Assembly (NCBI RefSeq): GCF_000981385.1
Contig: NZ_LATZ01000135.1
Span: 62,001-126,000, forward strand
Direction of reading: 5' to 3'
DNA from: Bacillus sp. SA1-12
Lineage (GTDB): Bacteria; Bacillota; Bacilli; Bacillales; Bacillaceae
DNA: 64,000 nt
A program made the position numbers and the translations under genes. Below are positions 1 to 8,896 of the stretch, piece by piece (positions within the stretch are counted from its first letter, which is position 1; the number at the start of each line of letters is the position of its first letter). Below the pieces are notes generated by a model. That model was not told the origin of the DNA and ran no database searches. It worked only from the letters and a program-made list of their open reading frames with translations.

Positions 1-672
1 GAAAGATGTGCGGCAATTGATCTTGCTGGTCGTGACGTGTTAGAAGCCGTTCAAATGAGCGTCAACCCAAAAGTAATTGAAACGCCGTTTATCGCCGGTG
101 TTGCAATGGATGGGATTGAGGTAAAGGCAAAAGCAAGAATTACCGTGCGTGCAAATATTGAACGCTTAGTCGGCGGTGCCGGCGAAGATACGATTATTGC
201 CCGTGTAGGGGAAGGGATTGTAAGTACCATCGGTTCATCTGATAATCATAAAAAAGTGCTTGAAAATCCAGACCTGATTTCACAAACCGTTTTAGGAAAA
301 GGTCTGGATTCTGGTACTGCCTTTGAAATCCTTTCGATTGATATTGCAGATGTGGATATCGGTAAGAATATTGGTGCCGAATTACAAACAGAACAAGCAG
401 AAGCAGATAAGAAAATTGCACAGGCTAAAGCTGAAGAAAGAAGAGCAATGGCTGTTGCTCAAGAACAAGAAATGCTTGCTCGCGTTCAGGAAATGAAGGC
501 TAAGGTTGTAGAAGCAGAGGCAAAAGTACCTCTTGCAATGGCTGAAGCGCTTCGCTCTGGAAACATTGGTGTCATGGATTATATGAATATTAAAAATATC
601 TCAGCAGACACAGATATGAGAGATTCAATTGGCAAAATAAATCAAGATCAAAATGATAATGACCAATATTAA
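1..672 (+). CDS. floA: Flotillin-like protein FloA, C-terminal part (5' end outside window)
   Basis: The frame is open to base 1, so only the last ~223 codons are present. FloA is a membrane-associated scaffold of functional membrane microdomains in Bacillus. The fragment shows the conserved stretch around IETPFIAGVAMDGIEVKAKA, then the PHB-like segment, and an Ala/Glu/Gln-rich coiled coil (near QAEADKKIAQAKAEERR) typical of flotillins. It matches my memory of B. subtilis FloA (YqfA) almost residue for residue. It lies immediately upstream of the yqfB/yqfC/yqfD genes, as in B. subtilis. A GTG at 37 is an internal codon, not a start, since homology continues upstream of it. Confidence 0.96.
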   Translation, partial: ERCAAIDLAGRDVLEAVQMSVNPKVIETPFIAGVAMDGIEVKAKARITVRANIERLVGGAGEDTIIARVGEGIVSTIGSSDNHKKVLENPDLISQTVLGKGLDSGTAFEILSIDIADVDIGKNIGAELQTEQAEADKKIAQAKAEERRAMAVAQEQEMLARVQEMKAKVVEAEAKVPLAMAEALRSGNIGVMDYMNIKNISADTDMRDSIGKINQDQNDNDQY

Positions 673-745
673 TCAATCCCTATCATCGGATTATTTTTAA
701 ACATGGCACTTTATCCCATTCCTCATGTAAAGGAGGGAGCAACTT

Positions 746-1222
746 ATGGAGCTGCTTACAGAAATCATTACAAATCCAATCGTTTGGGGGATCCTTGCTT
801 GGGTGTTCACAAAAATTTTCACATCAAAGAAAGACGATGCACCTGCCGAACAACCTAAAAAGCAGGTGAATCAACCAAAAGAGAGAAAAGACTCAAGACC
901 GTATCCTACGCCTGTAAAGTCAACCAGTGAACAAAAGCACCGTAAAGAGGCTACTCAAGTTATTGAGACCGTTCAGCAGGCATATGAAAAAATGAAAAAT
1001 TTGCAACCTGCAAAAGCTATAAATAATAACCAAGCAAAAGAACAACAAAAAAAGACACAGGTTAATCAAAAAGTATCGACCTCAAATGCAAAACGTATTA
1101 TTAATAAGAATAGCCTTTCCGTGGATAAACAAAAGGCAGTTCAAGGGATTATTTGGAGTGAAATTTTAGGTCCGCCAAGGTCACAAAACCCGCATTATAC
1201 CCGAAAAAGAAGACATTCATAA
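746..1222 (+). CDS. Small membrane-anchored protein in the yqfB position
   Basis: A 158-residue protein with a strong ribosome binding site (AAGGAGGGAG at 730-739) before the ATG. The N-terminus holds one hydrophobic segment (about residues 5-25, NPIVWGILAWVFTKIF), followed by a long Lys/Gln/Asn/Pro-rich, probably disordered stretch. A short conserved-looking tail follows (KAVQGIIWSEILGPPRSQNP, near residues 130-150). It sits between floA and yqfC, where B. subtilis has yqfB, so it may be the counterpart, but I rely on position rather than sequence. No enzymatic motif is visible. The likely form is a single-pass membrane protein with a cytoplasmic tail. Function unknown. Confidence 0.8.
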   Translation: MELLTEIITNPIVWGILAWVFTKIFTSKKDDAPAEQPKKQVNQPKERKDSRPYPTPVKSTSEQKHRKEATQVIETVQQAYEKMKNLQPAKAINNNQAKEQQKKTQVNQKVSTSNAKRIINKNSLSVDKQKAVQGIIWSEILGPPRSQNPHYTRKRRHS

Positions 1223-1293
1223 CTTCTAACAATAATCGTGTTATAAGAACCCGCTTTCTCTCATACATATGAGATGAAAGGGGGTCTTTTTTT

Positions 1294-1581
1294 ATGGCAA
1301 AAAAATGGCGTCAGCAGCTAACGAGATGGATTACAAATACAATTGAACTACCGCCGGATGTCATGATGGATCTTCCTAGAATTACGATGGTTGGTCAGCT
1401 TCATATTTACATAGAAAATCATCGAGGTCTCCTTAAATTTACTGATACGGAGCTTCGTCTTCTATTAAAGCAAGGACAGCTTTTAATTAAAGGAGAAGCC
1501 TTTGTCATAAAGACGATTTTGCCAGAAGAAATCCTTCTTGAAGGGAAAATAAATCAGGTTCTTTATCTTGATGGAACTTAA
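1294..1581 (+). CDS. yqfC: Sporulation protein YqfC
   Basis: A 95-residue protein beginning at ATG after AAAGGGGG (1278-1285). It matches the YqfC family: a basic N-terminus (MAKKWRQQLTRWITNTIELPPD), a central IENHRGLLKFTDTELRL element and a C-terminal beta-rich YabP/YqfC fold. In B. subtilis yqfC and yqfD are mother-cell (sigma-E) genes needed for normal sporulation; no clear sigma-E promoter was identified here. yqfD follows after about 120 bases. The family assignment is confident; the molecular role is not established. Confidence 0.92.
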   Translation: MAKKWRQQLTRWITNTIELPPDVMMDLPRITMVGQLHIYIENHRGLLKFTDTELRLLLKQGQLLIKGEAFVIKTILPEEILLEGKINQVLYLDGT

Positions 1582-1704
1582 GAGAGCATTGCATAAGTTC
1601 GTTATTAGAAGTCTGCTGTGTAGTGCACATTTTTACACAGCAGGCAAGCATTGGACTTATAATTAATCACCATATCTATGTTGTTTATATATAGGGGGAT
1701 GAGC

Positions 1705-2892
1705 ATGAAAAATCAATGGACAAGTTTTTTATTCGGGGTTGTAAAAGTGAGTATTCAAGGACGAGGAACTGAACGTTTTTTAAATGACTGCATTCGTGAG
1801 AAGATTGTTGTTTGGAATGTAAGAAGAAATCAAAAAGATGGGATGCATTTTTTCATTCGCCTTCAAGATGTACATGCCTTAAGAAGAGTGGTAAGAAAGA
1901 ATGAATGCAAATGCCGTTTTGAAAAAAGATTGGGCTTCCCATTTTTCTTGAGAAGATCCTGGCGGAACAGCGGATTTGTATTAGGTCTATTAGCATTTTT
2001 GTTTGTTATTTTTGCTTTATCAAATATGATATGGGGTATAAAAGTAGAGGGGGCTTCTCCTGAAACAGAGCATTTAATTAAAAAAGAGCTGTCACGGATT
2101 GGGGTTAAAACAGGAAAATTTCAATTTTTTGTAGAAAACCCTGATGAAATTCAAAAAAGCTTAACAGATAATATTGAGCAAATTACATGGGTTGGTGTAG
2201 AACTAACGGGCACAACCTATCATTTGAAGGTAGTCGAGAAAAATCAACCTGAAGAAGAAAAACTTGTGAGCCCAAGACATATTGTGGCAAAGAAAAAAGC
2301 AACCATTAAGAAAATGTTTGTTGAACAAGGACAGCCCCTAACAACGTTACATGAAAATGTTCAAAAAGGGCAAATATTAGTATCAGGTTTAATTGGAAAA
2401 GAAGATGAACAGAAAAAAGTGGCAGCGAAAGCAGAAATTTTCGGTGAGACTTGGCATTTATCGACGATAACCCTCCCATTAAAGACGACTTTTCACGTCT
2501 TAACTGGGGAAGATAAGCATAAGCATTATCTTCAACTAGGTTCCGTAAAGATTCCCATCTGGGGGTTTAAAGATCCTGAATTCACCTCCTATATTGTCGA
2601 AGATGATGCACGTCATGTTAATTTTTTAAACTTCACATTGCCGATCGCATATGTAAAAGAAACGTATCGTGAGAATGAAAAAGTCACCAGAGAATATACG
2701 GAAAAGCAAGCAAAGGAAGCTGCGTTGGATCGTGGCCGCAAAAATATTGAGGATAAACTTGGTGAAGGTGAAAAAGTAATTGGAGAAAAAGTTTTGCACG
2801 AGTCGATTGAGAATGGTAAAGTAAAATTAACCGTTCATTACCAAGTAATAGAAAATATCGTAAAAACTACACCAATTGTTCAGGGAGACTAA
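1705..2892 (+). CDS. yqfD: Sporulation protein YqfD
   Basis: A 395-residue membrane protein of the YqfD family. The start is ATG at 1705 (MKNQW...), spaced correctly from AGGGGG at 1693-1698. Earlier in-frame ATGs at 1678 and 1699 lie before or directly on the binding site, and the B. subtilis protein also begins MKNKW. Residues ~1-85 form a basic N-terminal domain, ~86-108 are one transmembrane segment (FVLGLLAFLFVIFALSNMIWGI), and the rest is a large domain with the family signatures TWVGVELTGTTYHLKVVEK, SPRHIVAKKKATI and VKLTVHYQVIENIV. Its 3' end is 3 bases from phoH, which implies cotranscription. Confidence 0.95.
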   Translation: MKNQWTSFLFGVVKVSIQGRGTERFLNDCIREKIVVWNVRRNQKDGMHFFIRLQDVHALRRVVRKNECKCRFEKRLGFPFFLRRSWRNSGFVLGLLAFLFVIFALSNMIWGIKVEGASPETEHLIKKELSRIGVKTGKFQFFVENPDEIQKSLTDNIEQITWVGVELTGTTYHLKVVEKNQPEEEKLVSPRHIVAKKKATIKKMFVEQGQPLTTLHENVQKGQILVSGLIGKEDEQKKVAAKAEIFGETWHLSTITLPLKTTFHVLTGEDKHKHYLQLGSVKIPIWGFKDPEFTSYIVEDDARHVNFLNFTLPIAYVKETYRENEKVTREYTEKQAKEAALDRGRKNIEDKLGEGEKVIGEKVLHESIENGKVKLTVHYQVIENIVKTTPIVQGD

Positions 2893-2895
2893 AGA

Positions 2896-3861
2896 ATGCC
2901 AGAAGAATTAGTGACCATGAGTCAAGAATTAGAAAATCCAAATGAAGCCATCGCTTTATTTGGTAATCATGATGTTCATCTTAAGCGGATCGAGGAAGAA
3001 TTAGCCGTATCGATCGTAACTAGAGGCGGGGCAGTTTTTGTTTCAGGTGACTCCGAACACGTTAAGCTGGTGGATGAACTGTTAAAATCACTGCTAGTTA
3101 TTATCCGCAAAGGGGTAAATATTAGTGAACGTGATGTGATCTATGCTATCAGCATGGCTAAGGAACAACAATTAGATCAATTTGAAAACCTTTATGTACA
3201 AGAGGTAGCAAAAACAGCCAAAGGAAAATCTATCAGGGTCAAAACACTGGGGCAGCGTCATTATATTGCTGCTATTCAAAATAAGGACTTAGTTTTTGGG
3301 ATAGGGCCAGCTGGAACTGGTAAGACATATTTAGCTGTTGTGATGGCTGTTAATGCTTTAAAAAACGGCAGTGTTAAACGTATTATTTTAACCAGACCCG
3401 CTGTTGAAGCTGGTGAAAGCTTAGGCTTTTTACCCGGAGATTTAAAAGAGAAAGTAGATCCATATTTGAGACCTCTATATGATGGACTTCATGATGTTTT
3501 AGGAATGGAGCATACCGGAAGGCTTATTGAGAGAGGGACAATTGAAATCGCTCCTCTAGCCTATATGAGAGGCAGGACGTTAGATGATGCATTCGTTATT
3601 TTAGACGAGGCGCAAAATACAACACCAGCACAAATGAAAATGTTTTTGACACGGCTGGGATTCGGCTCCAAAATGGTCATTACAGGTGATCGTACACAGG
3701 TTGATTTGCCAAAGGGAGTTAAATCAGGCTTAACGGTTGCAAGAGAGATCCTTGCGGACGTTTCTGGCATTTCATTTGTAGAGCTGGAACAATCAGATGT
3801 AGTTAGGCATCCGCTTGTTGCAAAAATTATTTCAGCATATGAACATGCCAATGAAGGTTAA
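2896..3861 (+). CDS. phoH: PhoH-like ATPase
   Basis: A 321-residue P-loop ATPase of the PhoH family, found next to ybeY in most Firmicutes and linked to RNA metabolism. Residues ~20-90 form the N-terminal KH-like part. Walker A is GPAGTGKT (~136-143). The conserved ILTRPAVEAGESLGFLPGD and Walker B VILDEAQN follow, then the ITGDRTQVDLP sensor motif. Length is normal. It begins 3 bases after yqfD with a GGGAG site and is closed by a strong terminator. The biochemical substrate of PhoH in Bacillus is not settled. Confidence 0.95.
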   Translation: MPEELVTMSQELENPNEAIALFGNHDVHLKRIEEELAVSIVTRGGAVFVSGDSEHVKLVDELLKSLLVIIRKGVNISERDVIYAISMAKEQQLDQFENLYVQEVAKTAKGKSIRVKTLGQRHYIAAIQNKDLVFGIGPAGTGKTYLAVVMAVNALKNGSVKRIILTRPAVEAGESLGFLPGDLKEKVDPYLRPLYDGLHDVLGMEHTGRLIERGTIEIAPLAYMRGRTLDDAFVILDEAQNTTPAQMKMFLTRLGFGSKMVITGDRTQVDLPKGVKSGLTVAREILADVSGISFVELEQSDVVRHPLVAKIISAYEHANEG

Positions 3862-3895
3862 GTGACCCGGCCTTAATTCGGGTCACTTCTTTTTT
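3860..3895 (+). terminator. Rho-independent terminator after phoH
   Basis: Perfect 10-bp stem AAGTGACCCG / CGGGTCACTT with a 9-base loop, followed by a run of T (3889-3895). The stem begins inside the phoH stop codon. It separates the yqfC-yqfD-phoH unit from pgpH. Confidence 0.93.
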
Positions 3896-4070
3896 AGGGA
3901 TGTAGAAAACAACAGAATGTTGTAAAATAAAAACGGAAAAATTCTTTTTGAAAAGGTGTTTTTTTACCGTATTTTGTCCTAAAGGTTGAACATTTTGGGG
4001 TAAAAAGAAATAATGAAAGAAGTGAACCAAAAAATTTTAGTTTTATGCGCAGTAAAAGGTGGTGCCTTTT

Positions 4071-6236
4071 GTGAAAAAAAAGACTGAGAAACAAAAACCA
4101 AAACAATTTATCGAAAAACTAAATAATTATAAGTTCCTTCATGTTTTTTTATATGCCATTTTAGCTGTGATCTTATTCGTATCTCTTTATAGTAATGTAA
4201 AGCCGGAAACATTGGACATCGAGCTTTTTACTGTTTCAGATGAAACAATTTATTCACCAACGACGGTTGATGATAAAGTTGAAACGGATAGAAAAAAGCA
4301 AGAGGCGTATGATTCGGTTGAAGATCAATATGTTTTAAAAAAGGAAATTTCAGAAAAACAGGTTGATCTCATTTCGTCTATATTCGATGCGATTATTGAA
4401 GTTCACCAGGAAGAAGAAGCAGAAAAAAATGCGGAAAACACTTCAGACGCTATGTTAACCCCTGAAGAAAAGGTAAAACGTTTACAAGATAAATTAACAC
4501 CGTCAATTAACGAAAAAATTTCGAAGGAAACATTCATCCCTTTGCTTACAACGACCAAAGATGAGATAGTCCTTTCAAAGGATGCTGTTGTCACGGCGGT
4601 CAATAATATTATGAGCATGGAAATCCCGATTATTCAATTATCTGAAGCGAAAAAACAGGTGGTTGAAGAACTGCAATATACATCGCTGAAACCAGACGTT
4701 CTTCAAGCTTCTCAAGAACTAGCTCGTTATGCGATTACTCCAAACGTTGTGTTTGATTTGAAAGCGACAGAGGAAAAAAGACAGCAAGCTGTTGATGCAG
4801 TGAAGGAAGCTCAAATTAAACAGGGACAAATTCTTGTTGAAGAGGATGAACTGATCAACCGGGAAGTTTATCGGAAACTTGGATTAGTAGGATTGCTGGA
4901 TAATCAACAATCATACAAACCATTTTTAGGATTAGGACTGCTCATTCTTTTAATTCTTATCGGAGTTATCTATTATTTTGAGAAGAAGGATCGTCCAATT
5001 TCTAAGAAAAACAATTCATTGCTTCTGTATTGCTTAATATTCGCTATTACCATTCTTTTAATGAAAATCGTTAGTCTGTTTCAAAAGATTGATTACACCC
5101 ATATAGGCTATCTTGTTCCTGTAGCAATGGGTGCTATGCTTGTTAAGTTGTTGCTAAATGAACGTTTAGCGACTTTGACATGTATGATATTTGCAATTTG
5201 CGGCAGTGTTATATTTAATGAAGGTGTTACTGGAAGTTTTAACTTTTCAGTAGGGATTTATTATTTATTTGGCTGTCTTGCAGCGGTATTATTTTTCGGT
5301 GAACATAATCTTAGATCGAAAATTTTACAAGCAGGATTATTTGTTGCCGGAATGAATGTACTTGTCATAACAGCAATTATGCTCATTCGAAACAGCAGTT
5401 ACTCCAATGTTGAAATTAGCTCATATTTTATTATGGCATGTGTGTCAGGGTTAGTTTCTTCCGTTTTAACAATAGGTTTTATGCCATTTTTCGAAACTGG
5501 ATTCGGAATCTTATCAACGATGAAATTAATTGAACTATCTAATCCTAATCATCCTTTACTTCGAAAGATTTTGACGGAAACACCAGGAACCTATCATCAT
5601 AGTGTAATGGTTGCCAATTTATCGGAGTCTGCTTGTGAAGCAATAGGGGCAAATGGGTTGTTGGCACGAGTTGGAGCCTATTACCATGATATTGGAAAAA
5701 CGAAGCGTCCGCAGTATTTTATTGAAAATCAAATGAATATTGAAAATCCACATAATAAACTGTCAGCACAACTCAGTAAGAACGTTATTATTTCACATGT
5801 AACTGATGGCGTGGAGATGTTAAAAAAGAATAAAATGCCAAAGGAATTTATTGATATAGCAGAACAGCACCATGGTACATCCTTATTAAAATATTTTTAT
5901 CATCAAGCAAAGCAAACAAATCCGTCCATCTATGAAGAGGAATTCCGGTACCCTGGTCCAAAACCGCAAACAAAGGAAATTGCGATTATATCAATCGCTG
6001 ATAGTGTAGAAGCGGCTGTTCGCTCAATGTCAAATCCAACACCGGAAAAAATAGAAAAACTTGTTCGTTCGATTATTTCGGATCGGCTGCAGGACCATCA
6101 ATTAGATGAATGTGATTTAACTTTAAAAGAACTTGATATCATTGCAAAGTCTTTCTGTGAATCGCTAAAAGGGATTTTCCATTCCAGAATTGAGTACCCG
6201 GAATTAACTAAAAAACAGAAGGTGAAACAAGCATGA
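4071..6236 (+). CDS. pgpH: Cyclic-di-AMP phosphodiesterase PgpH (7TM-HD family)
   Basis: A ~721-residue integral membrane protein that hydrolyses the second messenger c-di-AMP (YqfF in B. subtilis). The order is one N-terminal transmembrane helix (~22-42), an extracellular 7TMR-HDED domain (~45-275), seven hydrophobic helices (~285-480) and a cytoplasmic HD domain. HD ligands are visible in YHHSVMVANLSE (near residue 509) and YYHDIGKTKRP (HD near 538-539). Start choice: GTG at 4071 is 8 bases from AAAGGTGG; in-frame GTG codons at 4059 and 4062 overlap that site and are less likely. The stop overlaps ybeY by 4 bases. Confidence 0.96.
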   Translation: MKKKTEKQKPKQFIEKLNNYKFLHVFLYAILAVILFVSLYSNVKPETLDIELFTVSDETIYSPTTVDDKVETDRKKQEAYDSVEDQYVLKKEISEKQVDLISSIFDAIIEVHQEEEAEKNAENTSDAMLTPEEKVKRLQDKLTPSINEKISKETFIPLLTTTKDEIVLSKDAVVTAVNNIMSMEIPIIQLSEAKKQVVEELQYTSLKPDVLQASQELARYAITPNVVFDLKATEEKRQQAVDAVKEAQIKQGQILVEEDELINREVYRKLGLVGLLDNQQSYKPFLGLGLLILLILIGVIYYFEKKDRPISKKNNSLLLYCLIFAITILLMKIVSLFQKIDYTHIGYLVPVAMGAMLVKLLLNERLATLTCMIFAICGSVIFNEGVTGSFNFSVGIYYLFGCLAAVLFFGEHNLRSKILQAGLFVAGMNVLVITAIMLIRNSSYSNVEISSYFIMACVSGLVSSVLTIGFMPFFETGFGILSTMKLIELSNPNHPLLRKILTETPGTYHHSVMVANLSESACEAIGANGLLARVGAYYHDIGKTKRPQYFIENQMNIENPHNKLSAQLSKNVIISHVTDGVEMLKKNKMPKEFIDIAEQHHGTSLLKYFYHQAKQTNPSIYEEEFRYPGPKPQTKEIAIISIADSVEAAVRSMSNPTPEKIEKLVRSIISDRLQDHQLDECDLTLKELDIIAKSFCESLKGIFHSRIEYPELTKKQKVKQA

Positions 6237-6715
6237 GACTAATCATCGATTGTATTGACGAAACAAATGAATTATCAGAAGAGAAGCAAACAAAAATAGA
6301 GGATTTGCTGCAATTTGCAGCAGATGTTGAAAATGTAAAACAAGATGCGGAGCTATCTGTTACGTTTGTAACAAATGAACGTATCCAAGAAATAAATCGT
6401 GAGTACCGAGATAAGGATCAGCCTACAGATGTCATTTCTTTCGCTTTAGAAGAAATGGGAGAGGGGGAACTGGAAATTGTCGGATTAGAACAGCCTCCTA
6501 TGCTAGGTGATATTATCATTTCCATTCCTCGCGCAAGAGAACAGGCGATTGAGTATGGCCATTCATTTATGAGAGAACTAGGATTTCTTGCTGTCCACGG
6601 TTTTTTGCATTTACTTGGATATGACCATATGAATGATGCAGATGAAAAAGTAATGTTTACTAAGCAAAAGGAAATTTTAGATAGCTATGGGCTTAAAAGA
6701 TCAGCCGAACTCTGA
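6233..6715 (+). CDS. ybeY: Endoribonuclease YbeY (16S rRNA 3'-end maturation, ribosome quality control)
   Basis: A 160-residue metalloprotein of the UPF0054 family. The diagnostic zinc motif HGFLHLLGYDH lies near residues 123-133, with the three histidines in the usual H-x3-H-x5-H spacing. The middle carries the family motif QPTDVISFALEE. The start ATG overlaps the pgpH stop (ATGA), and the 3' end overlaps the start of dgkA by 29 bases, indicating translational coupling. Length is typical. Confidence 0.96.
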   Translation: MRLIIDCIDETNELSEEKQTKIEDLLQFAADVENVKQDAELSVTFVTNERIQEINREYRDKDQPTDVISFALEEMGEGELEIVGLEQPPMLGDIIISIPRAREQAIEYGHSFMRELGFLAVHGFLHLLGYDHMNDADEKVMFTKQKEILDSYGLKRSAEL

Positions 6716-7061
6716 GTGGAACAGATTTTATAAAAGTTTTAAGTTTGCGTGGAGTGGAATTACCCAGACGTTAAAAACAGAGCGAAATTTTCAAATTCAT
6801 GTGATGATTTCAATCTTAGTCTTTATCGTTGGTTTTTTCTTTGAATTTACAAAAATTGAGTGGGTGATCATCCTGTTTTTAATCGGCGGTATGCTTGCTT
6901 TGGAATTAATGAACACGGCAATCGAGCATGTAGTTGATTTAGTAACCGAGGAAGTTAAACCACTGGCCAAAGCGGCAAAAGATGCAGCAGCAGGCGCCGT
7001 TTTGGTTTATGCGATTCTATCGGTTATAATAGGGATCATCATTGTGATTAATCATATTTGA
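6687..7061 (+). CDS. dgkA: Diacylglycerol / undecaprenol kinase, small integral-membrane type
   Basis: A 124-residue protein with three hydrophobic helices. The DgkA signature is clear: KTERNFQIH (residues ~31-39), then ALELMNTAIEHVVDLV and KAAKDAAAGAVLV, which form the active site. In Gram-positive bacteria this enzyme mainly phosphorylates undecaprenol for cell-wall carrier lipid recycling. The only in-frame ATG lies inside ybeY, with AAAAGGA about 14 bases upstream, so translation is probably coupled. It shares its operon with pgpH and ybeY. Confidence 0.93.
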   Translation: MGLKDQPNSEWNRFYKSFKFAWSGITQTLKTERNFQIHVMISILVFIVGFFFEFTKIEWVIILFLIGGMLALELMNTAIEHVVDLVTEEVKPLAKAAKDAAAGAVLVYAILSVIIGIIIVINHI

Positions 7062-7228
7062 ATTTACATGGTTCTTATTAATATTCGATATTGTAAGTTT
7101 ATTGCAAATGTATTGCGAAAATTCTTACATTTTAATTACAAAATTGATGAAAACATGAATTCACTGTGAAAATTAGGTAAAATAAAGGTAAGCAATGGAA
7201 ATTGCCGTTAGGGAAAGGAAGAAAGATA

Positions 7229-7627
7229 GTGAACATTGAACAACTCATCAAAGAAGCTAAAGCAGCACGTGATTTGGCCTATACTCCCTATTCAAAGTTT
7301 AATGTAGGCGCCGCTTTGTTAACAAAAGATGGTAAAATATATAAAGGCTGTAATATTGAAAATGCTGCTTACAGCATGACCAATTGTGCTGAACGTACAG
7401 CCCTTTTTAAAGCTTTTTCTGAAGGTGACAAAGAGTATGCTGCAATAGCAGTTGTTGCAGATACGAAAAGACCGGTTCCGCCATGTGGAGCATGCCGTCA
7501 AGTAATTTCAGAGCTTTGTCCAAAGGATATGAAAGTAATTTTAACTAACCTCCAAGGTGATGTTGAAGAATTAACTGTACAAGATTTACTACCAGGTGCA
7601 TTTTCAGCGGAGGATTTACATGAATAA
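7229..7627 (+). CDS. cdd: Cytidine deaminase
   Basis: A 132-residue zinc enzyme converting cytidine and deoxycytidine to uridine and deoxyuridine in pyrimidine salvage. Zinc ligands fall where they do in B. subtilis Cdd: Cys53 in TNCAERTA (with the catalytic Glu55) and Cys86/Cys89 in PPCGACRQ. The start is GTG at 7229, 8 bases after GGGAAAGGAAG; an upstream in-frame TTG at 7202 lies before this site. The end overlaps the era start by 8 bases, and era's ribosome binding site lies within cdd. Confidence 0.96.
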   Translation: MNIEQLIKEAKAARDLAYTPYSKFNVGAALLTKDGKIYKGCNIENAAYSMTNCAERTALFKAFSEGDKEYAAIAVVADTKRPVPPCGACRQVISELCPKDMKVILTNLQGDVEELTVQDLLPGAFSAEDLHE

Positions 7628-8531
7628 TAACCAAGGATATAAATCAGGATTCGTTTCCATTATTGGAAGACCTAATGTCGGTAAGTCAACTTTTATTAAT
7701 AGAGTAATCGGCCAAAAAATTGCGATTATGAGTGATAAGCCGCAAACAACCAGAAACAAAATCCAGGGAGTTTATACGACAAACAGTTCACAAACTATAT
7801 TTATCGATACACCGGGAATTCACAAACCGAAGCATAAGCTCGGGGACTTTATGATGAAGGTAGCTCATAACACCTTAAAAGAAGTGGATCTCATTCTATT
7901 TATGATCAACGCTGAAGAAGGCTATGGCCGAGGTGATGAGTTTATCATGGAACGATTAAAGCAGACAAATACACCTGTTTTCTTGATCATTAATAAAATT
8001 GATCAAATTCATCCAGATGAGCTTTTACCTTTAATCGAGCAATATAAAAATCTTTACCCTTTTAAAGAAATTGTCCCGATCTCTGCTTTGCAAGGGAATA
8101 ATGTTGATAGGCTCTTGCAGCAAATTGAAGAAATCTTGCCTGAAGGTCCGCAGTACTATCCTGAGGATCAAGTAACAGATCATCCCGAGCGCTTTATTAT
8201 CACAGAGTTGGTTCGTGAAAAAGTCCTTCATTTAACAAGGGAAGAAATCCCACACTCAGTTGCAGTTGTTATGGACACACTTGAAAGACGCGAAAATAAT
8301 CAAGCTATTTTTGTAGGTGCTACGATCATTGTAGAACGTGATTCTCAAAAAGGGATAATTATTGGAAAAAAAGGAAGTATGCTCAAAGAAATTGGAAAAA
8401 GGGCCCGTGCTGATATTGAAGCTTTGTTAGGGTCAAAGGTCTTTTTGGAGTTATGGGTGAAGGTTCAGAAGGATTGGCGAAATAAAGCATCACAGTTAAG
8501 AGATTATGGATTTAGGGAAGATGAATACTGA
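7620..8531 (+). CDS. era: GTPase Era (30S ribosome assembly)
   Basis: A 303-residue GTPase that binds the 3' end of 16S rRNA. GTPase motifs in order: G1 GRPNVGKS (16-23), switch region with TTRNKIQG, G3 DTPGIH, G4 NKID, then a C-terminal KH RNA-binding domain with IIIGKKGSMLKEIGKRAR. The start is ATG at 7620, 7-9 bases after GCGGAGGA inside cdd; an upstream in-frame ATG at 7596 is discarded because the conserved N-terminus begins at 7620. Confidence 0.97.
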   Translation: MNNNQGYKSGFVSIIGRPNVGKSTFINRVIGQKIAIMSDKPQTTRNKIQGVYTTNSSQTIFIDTPGIHKPKHKLGDFMMKVAHNTLKEVDLILFMINAEEGYGRGDEFIMERLKQTNTPVFLIINKIDQIHPDELLPLIEQYKNLYPFKEIVPISALQGNNVDRLLQQIEEILPEGPQYYPEDQVTDHPERFIITELVREKVLHLTREEIPHSVAVVMDTLERRENNQAIFVGATIIVERDSQKGIIIGKKGSMLKEIGKRARADIEALLGSKVFLELWVKVQKDWRNKASQLRDYGFREDEY

Positions 8532-8719
8532 TCCATTTACTTTGTTCTGATCAGCCAAATAATGCAGCTTCATAACACGTCAAAAAATACACTACTTATT
8601 CATGAAATGTATTAGCAAAAATTGTTTAACATGAATCGGACTGAAGAAGGTCAAGATAACTATAAAGAAATTGGATATATATTGCTTGCTAGTCTTAACA
8701 ACTGAAAGGTGGGGTTATT

Positions 8720-8863
8720 ATGTTGGATTTTACCTGGAAGGTCTTTTCGCAAACAGGTAGCATTGATACGTATCTTCTTTTTAAAGAATTAGAAAAGGAG
8801 AATGATGACGGACCCGATTCTCATGATGATGAACTAGCTGAAATGGATTTTCCAATTTCCTAA
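8720..8863 (+). CDS. yqzL: YqzL family small protein
   Basis: A 47-residue protein with GAAAGGTGGGG ahead of the ATG. The sequence begins MLDFTWKVFSQTGSIDTYLL and ends LAEMDFPIS, which matches remembered B. subtilis YqzL closely, including its place between era and recO. It is acidic in the second half (DDGPDSHDDE). Function unknown. It ends 33 bases before recO and is probably cotranscribed with it. Confidence 0.93.
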   Translation: MLDFTWKVFSQTGSIDTYLLFKELEKENDDGPDSHDDELAEMDFPIS

Positions 8864-8896
8864 ATCTTGCCTAAACCTTTGGAAGGTGAGGGAAAT

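Noticed and set aside
194..421. Antisense frames over floA, phoH, pgpH, pst and others
   Set aside because: They run opposite well-recognised conserved proteins, lack ribosome binding sites and have no family features; they are shadows.
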